64,000 bases of DNA from Ga0077523 sp038324085 (lineage in GTDB: Bacteria > Pseudomonadota > Gammaproteobacteria > Burkholderiales > Ga0077523): NCBI GenBank assembly GCA_038324085.1, contig JBBQHP010000003.1, forward strand, positions 124,001 to 188,000, in the 5' to 3' direction. The position numbers and the translations under genes were made by a program. Below are positions 37,401-40,487 of this stretch, piece after piece. Position 1 is the stretch's first letter. Every line of letters begins with the position of its first letter. Under the pieces are notes generated by a model, which worked only from the letters and a program-made list of their open reading frames with translations, was not told where the DNA came from and made no database searches.

Positions 37401-39959
37401 CGTCGCGCCCGCATCCATCGAAGCGAGCGTCGTGTACGAGGTGATATTGGCCGCCACCGAGCGGCCGACACCGAGCTTGTTCGCTATCGACGCGGCCCCC
37501 GCGGGTTCGGCGCTGGCGTCCGCCACGGTGGTATTGACCGCAGCGATCGTCACGTCCGTGGTGCCGGCCACCGTCAGCGCCGCACCGCCGGCGATGTAGG
37601 CGTGGCTCAGGCTCACGTTGGTATTGAGAGCATAGGCGCCCGCGTTCGGGTCCTGATTGGTATTGTCGAGACCGGCGGCCCCCGAGCGTGCCAGCGAAAT
37701 CAACGTGCTGCCGCCGCCGGTGCGGATGCCCAGCGCCGGCGTGGTGATGGTGGAACTGCCGCCGACGAAGGCGTCGTCGTTGATCTGCGTGATGTTCACC
37801 GCGACCGCGAAGCCGTTGTTGTCGAGGCTGACCGTCGGCGTGGCATTCGCAGTCGTGAGCACGTTGAAGGCGGAAGAGGCTAGCAACGACACCCCGCCCG
37901 AGGACGTGATGGCGCCGCTCGTGTCGAGGAACGCCCGCGTGGTGCTGGTGAGCGTGGTCGCGGCGATGGCTGCCGCGGAATCCTGCGCGCCGGCGGCGGT
38001 CGCGACGCCGAGGCTCGCGAGGGTCGCCGGATTCAACGCCGCACCAGCCGGCGTCGAGTTCGCCGTGGTGGTGATCGCGCCGGTGGCGGTGGCCGTGACG
38101 TCGAGACTCGTCGATTGGGTCACGGTGGCCGCATCTTCAACGAACGCTTCGGTCGTGACGACGATCACCGGCGCCGCCGTCGTCGTGCCGACAGTCGTCG
38201 TTGCGAGCAGGCCGTCCGCCGTGGCGGTGACGTTGGTGGCGCTGGCCGCGGTGATGGCTACCGCACCGCCGGCGCCCACCTGCGCGCTGTCCGAGAGACG
38301 GCTGCGGGCGGTGGCGTTGATCACCGGGGAGGCGACGGCGATCTCGCCCACCGCGCCGGTCGTGACGGCGGTCGCCGCGACCGTCGCGTTCACGTTCGTC
38401 GTTGCCGCGGCCGTGAACGTGCCCGTGGCTGTGATCGCCGCGCTCCCGGTCACCGCAACATCGGCCGACACATTGGCGAGCAATGCCGCCACCGGGATGT
38501 TCGGTGCCGGATTGACGACGCTGGACACGAGCGTCGCGCTGGCCGTGAGGGCGATGTTGTTGCCGGACAGCGTCGCGCCGTTCACGTTGACGTTCGCGGT
38601 AACGTTCGCCAGGGGCAGCGCGTCGGGAGTTGCCAGGCTGCCGACCGCCGCGACCGCGTTGAGCGTGATGTTCCCTGCAGACACCGTGACACCCGGATCG
38701 ACCGTGATGCCCTCGGCGTTGATCGTGAGCGGGTTGCCGCTCAGGTTCATGTTGCCGGAGACGGTGACGGCGTCCAGACCGCCCTCGCCGTTGACGATCA
38801 GGTCGGCGTTGAGCGCGAGCGCCTGGATGTCGAGCGTGTCGCCGAGCAAAGGAAGACCGAGATCGCCGCCGAGGTCGATGGTGAGCGAATTGGTCGGCTT
38901 GGCGAACGTCACGCTCTCGAACGTCGGAATCACGTCCGTGCTCACGAGACTGAGCTGGGTTCCGAGGTCGATCAGCTGCGCGTGGTCCGGCAGGTTGCTG
39001 GTCCGGATGATCCGATCGGTGACCGACAGGTTGTCGAATATCGGTTCGAGCCCGGCGTATTCGAGAATGTCGCCGTCGCGGGCGATCGTGCCCGCGTCGG
39101 GGCCGGTTGCTGCATAGACGACGGAGGCGAAGATGCCGCCGTCCAGCGCCAGGCTGTCGAAACCGCCGGCGCCGCCGTCCAGCAGGCCGCTCAGGCTGCC
39201 GCCGCTCAGAATCGTGAACGTGTCTTCGTTGTCCGCCGCGCCGCGCAGGTTCTCGACGTCGCTGAAGCTCACCGTCCCGGCCGAACCGGCGTTGGCACCG
39301 GTGATGGTCCAGGCCGTGTCCCGTGCCGACCCCGCGAGGGTGTCGTTGCCCGCGCCGCCATCGAACGAGACGTCGATCCGGTGGGTCGTGGCGGCGCTGT
39401 CGAAAGCGATGGTGAGCGTGTCGTCGAGCGCGCTGCCGCTCAACGCGACGTTGATGTCCGCGTCGAGCGCCTGCTGGCCGAGCACGGTGCTCGAGCCGTT
39501 GTCGACGAGCTGCAGCATCTGGATGCCGTCGACGTCGCTGATCCTGAGGCTGGCGTCGAGCGCCGAGCCGGACCCGGCTGCGTAATTCAACTCTGCGGCC
39601 GGCGGCAGCTCCAGGTACAGGGTCTGCGTGGCGAACGGACCGGACTGGGCCGCAGGCGGAGCGGTGCTGCCGACCGAAGCGGCGCCCGCGTCGGGACCCG
39701 ACAGGGACTCGACGATCGCACCGCGGTCGGCGGACTGAGCGGGCGCGAGGATCTCGCCGAGCGCCAGCGGCAGGTCGGCGGACAACAGCAGGCGCGGCTC
39801 CAGCGCGTCGAATTCCATCCGGGTACCGCGCCCGACGGGCAGACCCGGTTCGGTGCGCTTTCCGAGGAGGCCGAAGGCGTTCGTCACGGCGCGCGTCAAT
39901 GCGCTCGGGACTGCCGCAGGAAGGGGAAATCGGGCGGGACCATGGCCGCGTCGTGACAT
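13413..39959 (-). CDS. Giant 8,848-residue LEPR-XLL surface protein with RTX, beta-helix, cohesin and dockerin modules
   Basis: One uninterrupted leftward frame. Domain map (residues): LEPR-XLL motif LEPRLLLS at 53-60; short RTX-like piece near 200; Ala/Thr/Val-rich beta repeats of about 50-60 residues through about 400-5080; copies of a TGDxVxY...GGLxDGxxYFV module near 1407, 2320-2690 and 4740-5070; Pro/Leu-rich linker about 1629-1675; RTX calcium-binding nonapeptides about 6150-6400; propeller-like WxD repeats about 6440-6860; right-handed beta-helix regions about 6856-7320 and 7410-7840; cadherin/PKD-like domains about 8090-8270; SbsA-like Ig domain about 8274-8390; cohesin about 8400-8520; dockerin about 8528-8591; cohesin about 8614-8732. 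The start at 39959 has GGAGG 8 bases upstream. No classical signal peptide; no cysteine seen on read-through. It is likely a surface or secreted adhesin or matrix protein; no secretion system is nearby. Confidence 0.93.
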   Translation of the reverse strand: MSRRGHGPARFPLPAAVPSALTRAVTNAFGLLGKRTEPGLPVGRGTRMEFDALEPRLLLSADLPLALGEILAPAQSADRGAIVESLSGPDAGAASVGSTAPPAAQSGPFATQTLYLELPPAAELNYAAGSGSALDASLRISDVDGIQMLQLVDNGSSTVLGQQALDADINVALSGSALDDTLTIAFDSAATTHRIDVSFDGGAGNDTLAGSARDTAWTITGANAGSAGTVSFSDVENLRGAADNEDTFTILSGGSLSGLLDGGAGGFDSLALDGGIFASVVYAATGPDAGTIARDGDILEYAGLEPIFDNLSVTDRIIRTSNLPDHAQLIDLGTQLSLVSTDVIPTFESVTFAKPTNSLTIDLGGDLGLPLLGDTLDIQALALNADLIVNGEGGLDAVTVSGNMNLSGNPLTINAEGITVDPGVTVSAGNITLNAVAAVGSLATPDALPLANVTANVNVNGATLSGNNIALTASATLVSSVVNPAPNIPVAALLANVSADVAVTGSAAITATGTFTAAATTNVNATVAATAVTTGAVGEIAVASPVINATARSRLSDSAQVGAGGAVAITAASATNVTATADGLLATTTVGTTTAAPVIVVTTEAFVEDAATVTQSTSLDVTATATGAITTTANSTPAGAALNPATLASLGVATAAGAQDSAAAIAATTLTSTTRAFLDTSGAITSSGGVSLLASSAFNVLTTANATPTVSLDNNGFAVAVNITQINDDAFVGGSSTITTPALGIRTGGGSTLISLARSGAAGLDNTNQDPNAGAYALNTNVSLSHAYIAGGAALTVAGTTDVTIAAVNTTVADASAEPAGAASIANKLGVGRSVAANITSYTTLASMDAGATLTGARNLGITANGDQTTRASALAGALAGVDASAQTVASSVTANASMVLIDAAATAALSGVLTMRSNHRASNVIRASSDAAAATVADPSAALALPMAVNLANDVSSATVSGTVTAAGSIVIAADADVENEAEGVAGVQGADPAATNAGDLVADEIAFLSNRANLSFGGSPTPPATDPDGVNLLSNQMQGRAAALGVNLANALAGANVTATGSVTSTGGSLSVTGTSDVDSTALASASAVQNLVGLAGALALNAQNTNEVASIAGTASANGIEVRTRNSGNGVHTLLADAVSGTGVQVVAVAGAAAGTLSFGTSNAFIANGASLTLGNGTDLIVDADVVTSATAHAEPLVDAGNAAGVGGSFEINAGLFATLAEIQDAVIIGADDVTVHAHSQHTTLAEADAGASASLGVGAAVAALISANTTTANVTNSTAASTITGDFSVTAEHVASATHSANADASTPDIGAGAAIAIGVMQDGAQAFAGNQMNVGGSVTVAAVTDTFMNADAVASTEGVPPSGFSLTFALPFVLDQAFGMLRPALDFDPVAAVDGVANTITLPAHGLSTGDSVKYSNGDDPDGATVGGLSESGPLNSYFVRVVDADTIRLYATLANAQNDVNALDLAPAAATGNLHRLTPQTPVALSSLLERLNRDSATGAIGAAAAAAFNMDFNSALAGISAGANLTSSGMVAVTATMDSDADALANGQAVGAAVGLGIAAAGNVTSQSNQAFIAGRINAPQVEVQALLGGNGVADFTAEAISGSGGQADLGVAGAFAVNYSAPLLPLNPINIPIPPLPALPALPTLPPPLPALPPLPPLTLPPLPAIPVPTGGQNNAVIQSGADITLTGGGDLIVRSDFEGDYRATTRATPDGVADVGIGPSVSGNAITQQVLAEIQDAVITGVDLGDGTRSDIQVLATGDYTATASARAGATNAVNLPAAVAADYNKFDTIARTTNTTGTSAISGNLLVDAEHAAVTTHTANTDSGVGGTASVGPAITLGYVEGGALASSGMDLDVLTGTVTVIAENTSFVDASSISGQSGASNDPAGDLTSERMEAQIESLLALAGLPEIPEDVIRVLQRASAETADGPIGAAAAAAMNLDFGYVEAALADGGRISTSTAPLVSARSDMDARAVANAQTVSAAAGLGVAVAINVDAQRVEGVIGGEVNAPSITLQTLADTDGVNRFEAVALSGAGATDVGVAGAFALNLSGDPRDILTGDATGGGQHIARIADGAVLNLSSPNNVTISSTYVGDYQATASSVPFGATIGIGPSVAVNAVKHAAIAEIGDALITGANNVNVLANGTYTATTQSFAGAASAGSFPAAVALTATDNDTIARIRPGATQSTIAGNLTVTANHTATATTLANAAAGGDDVGFGAAVAAGGPLGGARADAGANMIVTGNVNVLANTDSTASTDAFASQIGALVGGLTADEETQRQLERLAVIAGVDDILFPFVDPHPALRAVFDAESDVDSAADTIKVRTPNEFDTGDAVLYRNNQDDTSVGGLTDQTTYFVSVSGVDGSLLRLHATRADALAGVNAIDLTAVTAAEDNHTLTAEHQFGAGAVDGAADTIDVGNLAGLADGDAVKYFNGGGGNVDGLVDGRRYFVNVDDADPTAIKVRLFETRTAALADTDAIDIDSTGITAAKHLLTKVVDAYHQRRVAVNPVADVDDANNRLNIVDSFLATGDAVIYRTLGDDTTIGGLTDGTTYFVSVVKDADDVILGLQFHTSRADAEAAANAIDISPALNGDATQVLEPNYVIDPAVAIDSTANTIDLGLPLERTGEAVVYRNGGGANIGGLVDDAIYYVVVLPDGHVVLTDALEGGAVVDLDASVATGTQHRFERVRADGVDEDNLPDIRMGAAAAIAVSAGRPVADAAIGAGADIVANNVSVVSSMNYDSHADADALAVGGTVAVGVAAAGNYSEGLHAARIGNGATVSANSISLVASGENDLPFDYDANAASGAFNLGGNLAGSLAVNALRNHTEVSIGDGATVESAGRIDLLANQRRSGLTFVDAGRAHSVTRAGEAAIGALAAAGAAVAGTITLDGDLTEASIGDGATVTAANGVDLRAKTNHDFDNRAVGGSVSLVFAAAIGAGFNYTNSEARAQVDGSVDVASGDLNIIATTAVPYAPQALGLAAGGLIAVAGSAEANIIGNKTRAGIGGSGIITANAVNVTASDTSTLDAHTGALAASLLGAAGASFAANIMTNTVEAFIGGASVTTDVGGVDVTATSDYDVDASALGLSVAGLIAGVGSVSVNNLTNTTSASLRDGAEIDSAGAVRVHASDSTPVRADSGGLAASLGVGVGGSAALNTLKNTVEAYSDNAGTTASGQLDLAATSSNNIDALALAFGAGGIVGGFATVTINDDDTTTDASIRTGGTIEASSVRIHASDDSTLDADSGGLAASLGAGAGGSLAKNTMTADVSAGIGGAEVTSTSGAVDIAATTSFDVQANGLGFSVAGLVGGVGTATINDLANTTKAFIDDGATVDSAGAVLVVALDDSSADADAGGLAVGGLVGAGLSFASSKIADDVQAVIDGEDTVVDATGALTLLATLTPDATANAVGFSVSAFAAASGGVSVAETGGRAKAAILGKATVTAGTVSIHATANASPEAASGGFAGSAFAAAGVMVAETIAGHSARAEASGIITATHLDVVADATRTGEADVNFFGIAVFTGEVAFAAEKAAGDTEAVIGDDADITITNGGDVNVTATSNDTVDPLLVDAAIGLFTIGAQATQAVSESNTRAKVSGRVRARNTTVSALGNKTAHATTDIINVNILSLNGVALSGIADALPSDLPIPIAPPFDTLASASISGTTDASLGAKADVTTTGGLSVTATSKNDANSNNLSAGATLVNVSDTASKALIGGSTKVHIDEGASLDADSLSTVAFADNDATAGADYAGASVVNVSLADVLAKTDHGVSAYLGPQLGNAPSGNPSSTLTIHNGGLDLDATAENTATVGQVTIDAGLVTVQKVKPEADAGGSTRAYVGGAFDISAAAVNANAKSTNAAKSEALAFELNLVAIDNSEKSAHTSNATEAFVSQRAQLDITGGALGLDATSDNNAVISQISPLDLGAAKLNFVKSTAEAGGSTSAYVAEGATIDAAALSANASANNFADVEKFQFTASLFALQEATPTAKTTHQVAAYVGPAAGVEPAAGLSGTITLGGNLDLNATSVNEARVDEVSVELNLVGIDLVKPVITTEGTTRVFVGGDYTVNAAGVTGAANATNTAGSDTVPIKLGLVEVTEVSTEVRTTHETEAFVTRNADFIVNGGGIALAATSRNKTDLDRFEFGVSLVGVETFKPILETAGATRAFVEEGANIAAGSLSLDAAAANTASTESDIATIRLVSFNTIRPTIQTTHVVEAYLGPRAGAASTGAAGSLSLGGALSVTAGQVDAGNTASLDALSISFGLVNGASVRPDVLAGGKTLAHLGGSFAINAGAVNVTASSPDNTASSEAFSLDVGLVNAGGGTTPVRVAHETSAYIADGADLSVSGGPLALLAESTSHATVSSFSVDVGLANVASLSAQATVEGSTRAYVGANAALDAGNVSMTARANGNKADAALASVGVSLVDAPSLSPTATTAHTVETFVAGGANVAAGNITMSSVLGTNADADVETVSLGLVSIGSVTPTAKAQDLVRSYVDGTVASGALALAATGTRTSDANADILSVGLVGDASADPTAETTGNTQAYFGSASRITATGNVAAVATTTNRANSKGTAGAGGGFAEGTLNSTAKLTGGTTAYVNAGAQVLQAANFEVRSVAVNTAKSNAYAGSGGFAAVQGTQATTTVTPLVEAVIDNNVSMQNIGGSITVHAESVRAEGDAIARSYGGGFVEVGAAATDTTVTPTINAYIDTGATIDVDGSVTVEAIARAQPAAIFGDTFTPDQATIDNDTITFVQHGLANGDRVRYDPIGNTAIATADGGTLQTGPVREYSVIVTGEDTLQLGSVFSAAAADTGDPLAAGVGVDAARDQIRFSVPHGFVTGDAVKYTAAGTSISTGLNSSDTYFVRVLDDHTIKLYANRDEALATGAFADHAFLPSSVDDVADTVTVFGSGYGENQALTYRAPPPVEFTSEAADFDSATGTATDNNQIYLAGHGLSNGDRVIYRVQPGGAAIGGLVSGSAYYVIRIDGDHIQLAATLDATDPDDGDGVEITPIALSPDKNAPHDQERHLLVREAIGGLADGVTYYTRNVAGDTFQLATTPGGAPITSLNGAGRVGVHLFSRPGLDLTSGTGTHTLRLDLTSAPGGNHLLLGEGGVSLRTLAPPAGDGLSSGSAKGGGGGFVSYGNPDSTLHLNQNVQAFIAPALLQAGGDVHVFSSSTGNTSSYASNAGGGFVAVGDANARNDVTHRNRAYIGVDDGSGNIVGDGVVIEASGHLSVVAESSLDVDVTSNSDAGGFVADVDAVSSGSLNDETQAVAGSNARVTARSASLRSQWSHLNFVYHSDGSAGGFAGDADASARGNVNPHALTAIRGGAQVTGFEGVDVRARLNDTTMNQSDVDASFSGLFGDGDPHPDANYNPDTRIDADPGALVTAGPRLFPGPGVPAVDVTPLEQPGGFDRLALYVQIDSEDAPRNIDWDSNVLLLAGPSPHLIVGPDGRIVKAINVSVAGVGSAIGSYVDPDNDGSFAVDDIINENDRGQALFRSNDTGDSNITTVLLNGPLFTFRETYQKVDILNQSALDLVINEIEVVNTFLTSPEDEVTIEVDHVDNFEFDVNHDFKPTLITISNTLDQLDGAAPDITFADVVNNPIGMTNVFNARGDIFSRPPGGGEFPPPGGIIRTDSFRIQAVLGNIGNSDLRLRLEIVESNDGPTAATERYRTSDAGGRNFMELRGLLRRDLVGNEGVTGFNVDVERIQSGNDRGDDVNLVLLNGVLQPTVVPGPYEVEVFEPAIVDTPVDPSGPPGAPPRTTIVTDHFRESPGSNPTIFPRGVWGRGGSLVDVDYVIGAPLDPQRRIITGRNIDILGNSVPNGPFINLLGWTDILDIQNRGLPLGNIDVLTNGHITLTEEQGDLRAGLIQSTQRNVNLTSRNRDIIDYQDDVEADVVGVNLTMTSLLGRIGTFENALEIDSSNPSYGVVKGDALSDVVLIETAGDLNVDRIRSESGDDSLTVRDGSMLDAFDDVAADVIGVNLILSAAGGGTIGVSANDLDIDSSTVRPGRLNAVASSNVFITETDSSLNVQRVFSPGGAIRLTVPDTIATDEDLILMEGGIIFTNELGITLRVGDDVDTRLGSAMFAAQDIVIDGDFGDADPGRGSRVVLRGAMVADTTTINTLRDADEIRIENGILNTFIFTSGGDDLIFGSDAGSDDPDFTDTTYFGDYIDAGPGNDRIYGLGGADYILAGDGNDYVEGGANGDYIDGGAGDDDLRGGFGSDQIHGGAGFDTIDGGRGNDILYGDDGDDHINAGGGALNVIFGGAGDDVLDGSDEGRDGIDGGAGRDYIFGHGGNDVLLGGADNDIIDGGAGDDIIQGGAGSDVLVGGAGNDIISGDDTAVGDDNAVDYLYGDFGTNLDEPGSGGDQLDGQGGNDLEFGEGGDDAITDVLGASNLIDFGTGEAADPTQFVVPPVTPNPVVTVSPDDPFAVDTLPSGPLYEGWWAEIAASATGYGVSGGVGAALDTTVAVDADGVHYMAWADSRNGNYEIYVARETANGWAMIGGSAAGGGVSDSLTDSRRPSLIVFDGRPTVVWTEVNGNGTDIQGAQYDAGTDQWVALGASLTPGGISNTARADQAQIVEADGRMLVTWIDASSGISSVYGKAFDGATWVEVTPGSASGLGISQWRPGVAEYDVAAEGGRIAVTFSAPPLNDATGGNTNGPDDFDVYVRVREGANWIGIGATANGNVSDSLTESREPDVAWLDGQLFVAYRERINDFEQIYVKTFVGGTWVSAGPDGAVKTGVSDTSRRALDPKLESGGGELFLVWVDHDNADYADPNAHIYAKRWDGTRFLETLPGDATGKGISATGGKLSALDLTVDAKGRPTVGWTDDTSGLPQAFLRTVNAMPARVFFANALVSVQTILNANDLGEGDVIVLAPGVHAGFTLGSDDAGVTILGAQGGGSVVTGPVNVQVGGLLQRLTLQGGVNVGAGVTGLAVVDNLIGGGGLVLDGGSDLQILHNRFNGVTGITVAGAAAGLVAHNDVFASATGLVLDAAFTGDIRDNDFRNAGLGVRYDAPAPLNGNRIHGNTVGIRSTVDATADALGFLADSVPNDVSDNKVGIELVQAQAQHQHVSGNAVGVTGTGTVGGADLDHANRIEANGIGIDRFDGTIRFNRIGANGTGIVAATGNRIEDNDIYRNTVGILVDGVKDIGIERNTLYTPRGDLVRVVGGASDVQVLHNTFWTENGYDLFVANDAQAGFFSDFNNLYATGKGKVGFWTRDFVDVLDWQADIARFDLHSVGATVVNPDWARPRFVNLHADDYALFPMFGTQRFTSPGAAPALGIPHIALRTPDLYVDAIRDKALPIRWESFNNAGGSSVRIDLYRDTPDGPAFLTTIVASTPDDGEFLWTPGATGIAFGTYGLRIQVSWVNNPVVLDRSQEPFTVPEDGTDYFVDDGSNAGDQYTPNGVGDNRHTGKISSAPKPYATNLLRVYDVGPGSRLFVDTGSYSMIDPVAVSGSVDLGLGLDQGFLITGPSNAGAVAELFPAIPGDRSRALIELNDADDVTVAYLTLRDAQRGLYAHDGSSGVAAHDIVAFGHALDGVRVETDAPLSDFASIDAHDNGAWGIVLRGPIHALTDSVANNNAAGGVSLSGAVEQVVNNSAYDNRGYGFDIRDPGAALVQRNSSFRNVRGMIVDNSTGGASTLVGAKDLAPGTANLIFENDLSGAEAIGNVVFAGNTVADQTQALATGLVLRAGAVGLSNVIFGNGTGIDATNSQVERNRVYANTVLGIRATQSDVIGNVVYSNPVGVRVSGDGRTVRNNLIYASGTTGLFVTGATDLEIVNNTLYEPSADTVRIEGGSAGVNVRNNILWAEDGVALSIAPDSQVGFTSDTNVFFRSFLGTGQTGIWNGIARTTFAAWRAATGTDTDSLFTNPLFVDANGADNVLGFDPSGGDGRDDDFHVRSLTGSFHGGALAPVEGPSFFGPGRPVALTSTLVADAQQSPAIDRGDGNDPFANEPAPNGGYINIGAYGNTAQASLSPAQYVLVIAPNGGESIHQLSTFDIRWRHDGFAGPVDIQYSSTGIGGPFTTIAANETNDDLYEWTVDETLFPAGTSYIIRVQESAASAINDRSDFAFSIINDPPVVGTLSNVVLNEGAPFSTTVSAVDPEGGTLSAVVAGIPGATAVRDGDTFVISWDETPDGPDSINVSVTVTDSGTPARSVVRNFTVDTLNVAPALTVDGPTSGSVGQPYAVTLGAVDPGDDTIVQWRIDWGDGVVDVLPGNPTAADHTYVVVGSYVVLAQATDEDGTYAAAGLPVQVNALPPLVVTSLTPDTSGFAVRFNRAIDPVGLNLYQGAGAALGAPDVVLTGPAGDVHGSIVLDADLAGFSFIKTGGALADGDYALQLISSGDALRDAAGGLLDGDDDGTAGGDYVNAFAVADASNPGIGIADFARGPEQPANLPDNVGGIPLRITSAGTFTTARFEVRFDPALLDVTGVLDPAGGTATIDLSVPGVATIDVVFAAPVNGTNLELARLVATVPATAPYGAKQRLDVHTIAIDGAAIATHDDAGVHVVGFVGDGTSNATYSMLDVQRIQRVLLNLDTGFSGWPLADPTIVGDASGNGVLSISDVTLMLREVLGFNPVQIPPLPATTPVVPLSGPDPLVNVPTDLVAQAGRDVSVPIELDTAAGLDSVQMRLAYDPAVLELREVRKGTLTADFEWIVDRSTPGVVVVDMARMSALEGGQGSLLVLDMQVRDGVPGGGYRLDLQWASLNDGRLTLNPAPKPGEDATDGWIRVEQPAAPAVESLAWKYPETPSMLPAPAAPAADTPVIDWSARWSVPVAPTGGTSDTSLSSRSVQDFLGATAPYDSERNTNPRFKLELPLVARDKSGLGSILPR
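14185..14376 (-). other. Dockerin module in the giant protein
   Basis: Two F-hand-like calcium loops spaced as in type I dockerins. Loop 1, DGTSNATYSMLD, has D, T, N, S and D at positions 1, 3, 5, 9 and 12. Loop 2, DASGNGVLSISD, has D, S, N, S and D at the same positions. Each is followed by an amphipathic helix (VQRIQRVLLNL and VTLMLREVLGF). The module is flanked by cohesin-like domains on both sides. Dockerins bind cohesins in a calcium-dependent way in cellulosomes; the partner here is not known. Confidence 0.8.
20750..21510 (-). repeat. RTX calcium-binding nonapeptide block
   Basis: About 18 consecutive GGxGxDxUx-type nonapeptides within the giant protein (for example DGGAGDDDL, HGGAGFDTI, DGGRGNDIL, VGGAGNDII). 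Such repeats fold into a calcium-loaded parallel beta-roll and usually mark substrates of type I secretion. Here the block is internal, around residue 6150-6400 of 8,848, rather than at the C-terminus. Confidence 0.92.
24740..25745 (-). repeat. TGDxVxY...GGLxDGxxYFV module cluster, C-terminal set
   Basis: Three full copies and one partial copy of a module of about 75-90 residues. Each full copy reads: D-x-x-x-x-x-I-x-F/L, HGL(S/A)NGDRVxY or HGFVTGDAVKY, then a segment ending YFVRVLDD or YYVIRIDGD, then IKLYANRDEA-like residues. Related modules occur at 31890-33000 (four copies) and 35500-35740 (one copy), separated by other repeats. This is an evident family of duplicated beta-rich domains in the giant protein. 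Confidence 0.8.
31890..33000 (-). repeat. TGDxVxY...GGLxDGxxYFV module cluster, central set
   Basis: Four tandem copies of about 80-90 residues. Recognisable cores are FDTGDAVLYRNNQDD, LADGDAVKYFNGG, LATGDAVIYRTLGDD and RTGEAVVYRNGGG. Each is followed by GGL(T/V)D-x-x-x-YFV and an A-DAIDI/L-type ending. Sequence divergence between copies is substantial, indicating old duplication. Confidence 0.8.
34930..35070 (-). repeat. Proline/leucine-rich linker in the giant protein
   Basis: About 45 residues in which short PLPAL, PPLP and LPPL units repeat, encoded by a GGCAGC-rich purine/pyrimidine tract. It separates two Ala/Gly-rich beta-repeat regions, near residue 1650. It probably forms an extended rigid spacer. 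Confidence 0.75.
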
Positions 39960-40438
39960 TCGGGAATCCTCCAAGCGTGGACCTGCTGCGGAACCTGCGC
40001 GTCCGCGCGTGAAATGGCGCGCGTCTCGCGAATCATTGTCGGCGCCAGGATCGCGTCGAGGACGAAACTACCGGAGCGCTGTGTTCTCTCCTGCGAGCCG
40101 ACCCCCCGATCGTCCCGCCATCCCAGCGCTACTTTCGCCTCGCATTTTCGCGACCGAATATTGTTCGGCAAAGTACGACTGTTGAAGAAACAGTGTCAAT
40201 AGAACGAACGGACAATCCTTACGTTTTTGCAAATTTAATCGGACCGGCATCGCAGCTGTGTCGTGGCGCGACGACAAACATGCGATGCAGCGGCTGCGAA
40301 TCCCTGGTCGTTGCACCGTCGACTTCCACATGCAGCACGGATGGCGCGCGCGAGGAGATTGCGTGGTGCAGCGCAATTCCCCACAGGTCCGCCTGTGCGT
40401 GAATGCCGGGCGCGAAGAAGCGGGTTCCCGGGGCCGAC
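39960..40438. other. Leader and upstream region of the giant gene
   Basis: This region holds the giant gene's long 5' leader (about 200 bases from the proposed promoter to the start) and, further upstream, an AT-rich tract at 40140-40240 unlike the surrounding GC-rich DNA. The stretch 40245-40435 has no supported gene. The surE terminator bounds it. Confidence 0.6.
40170..40199 (-). promoter_or_regulatory. Sigma-70-like promoter of the giant gene with operator-like inverted repeat
   Basis: On the leftward strand a consensus -35 box TTGACA (complement of 40194-40199) is followed after 18 bases by TACTTT (complement of 40170-40175). The spacer contains a perfect inverted repeat, ACTGTT-GAAGA-AACAGT (40178-40194), which could be a repressor or activator site. 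An A/T-rich stretch just upstream (40200-40240) resembles an UP element. Predicted initiation is about 200 bases before the giant gene's start codon. Assigned by eye; not tested. Confidence 0.6.
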
Positions 40439-40466
40439 AAAAAAAAGTGGCCGGCGCGCGGGCCGG
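40439..40466 (-). terminator. Rho-independent terminator of surE
   Basis: On the leftward strand a GC-rich hairpin (CCGGC/GCCGG stem, 40451-40466) is followed by CAC and eight U residues (complement of the A-tract 40439-40446). It lies about 20 bases downstream of the surE stop codon. It should isolate surE from the giant gene's transcript. Confidence 0.85.
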
Positions 40467-40487
40467 TCGACGCCGTTCGCGAACGCG

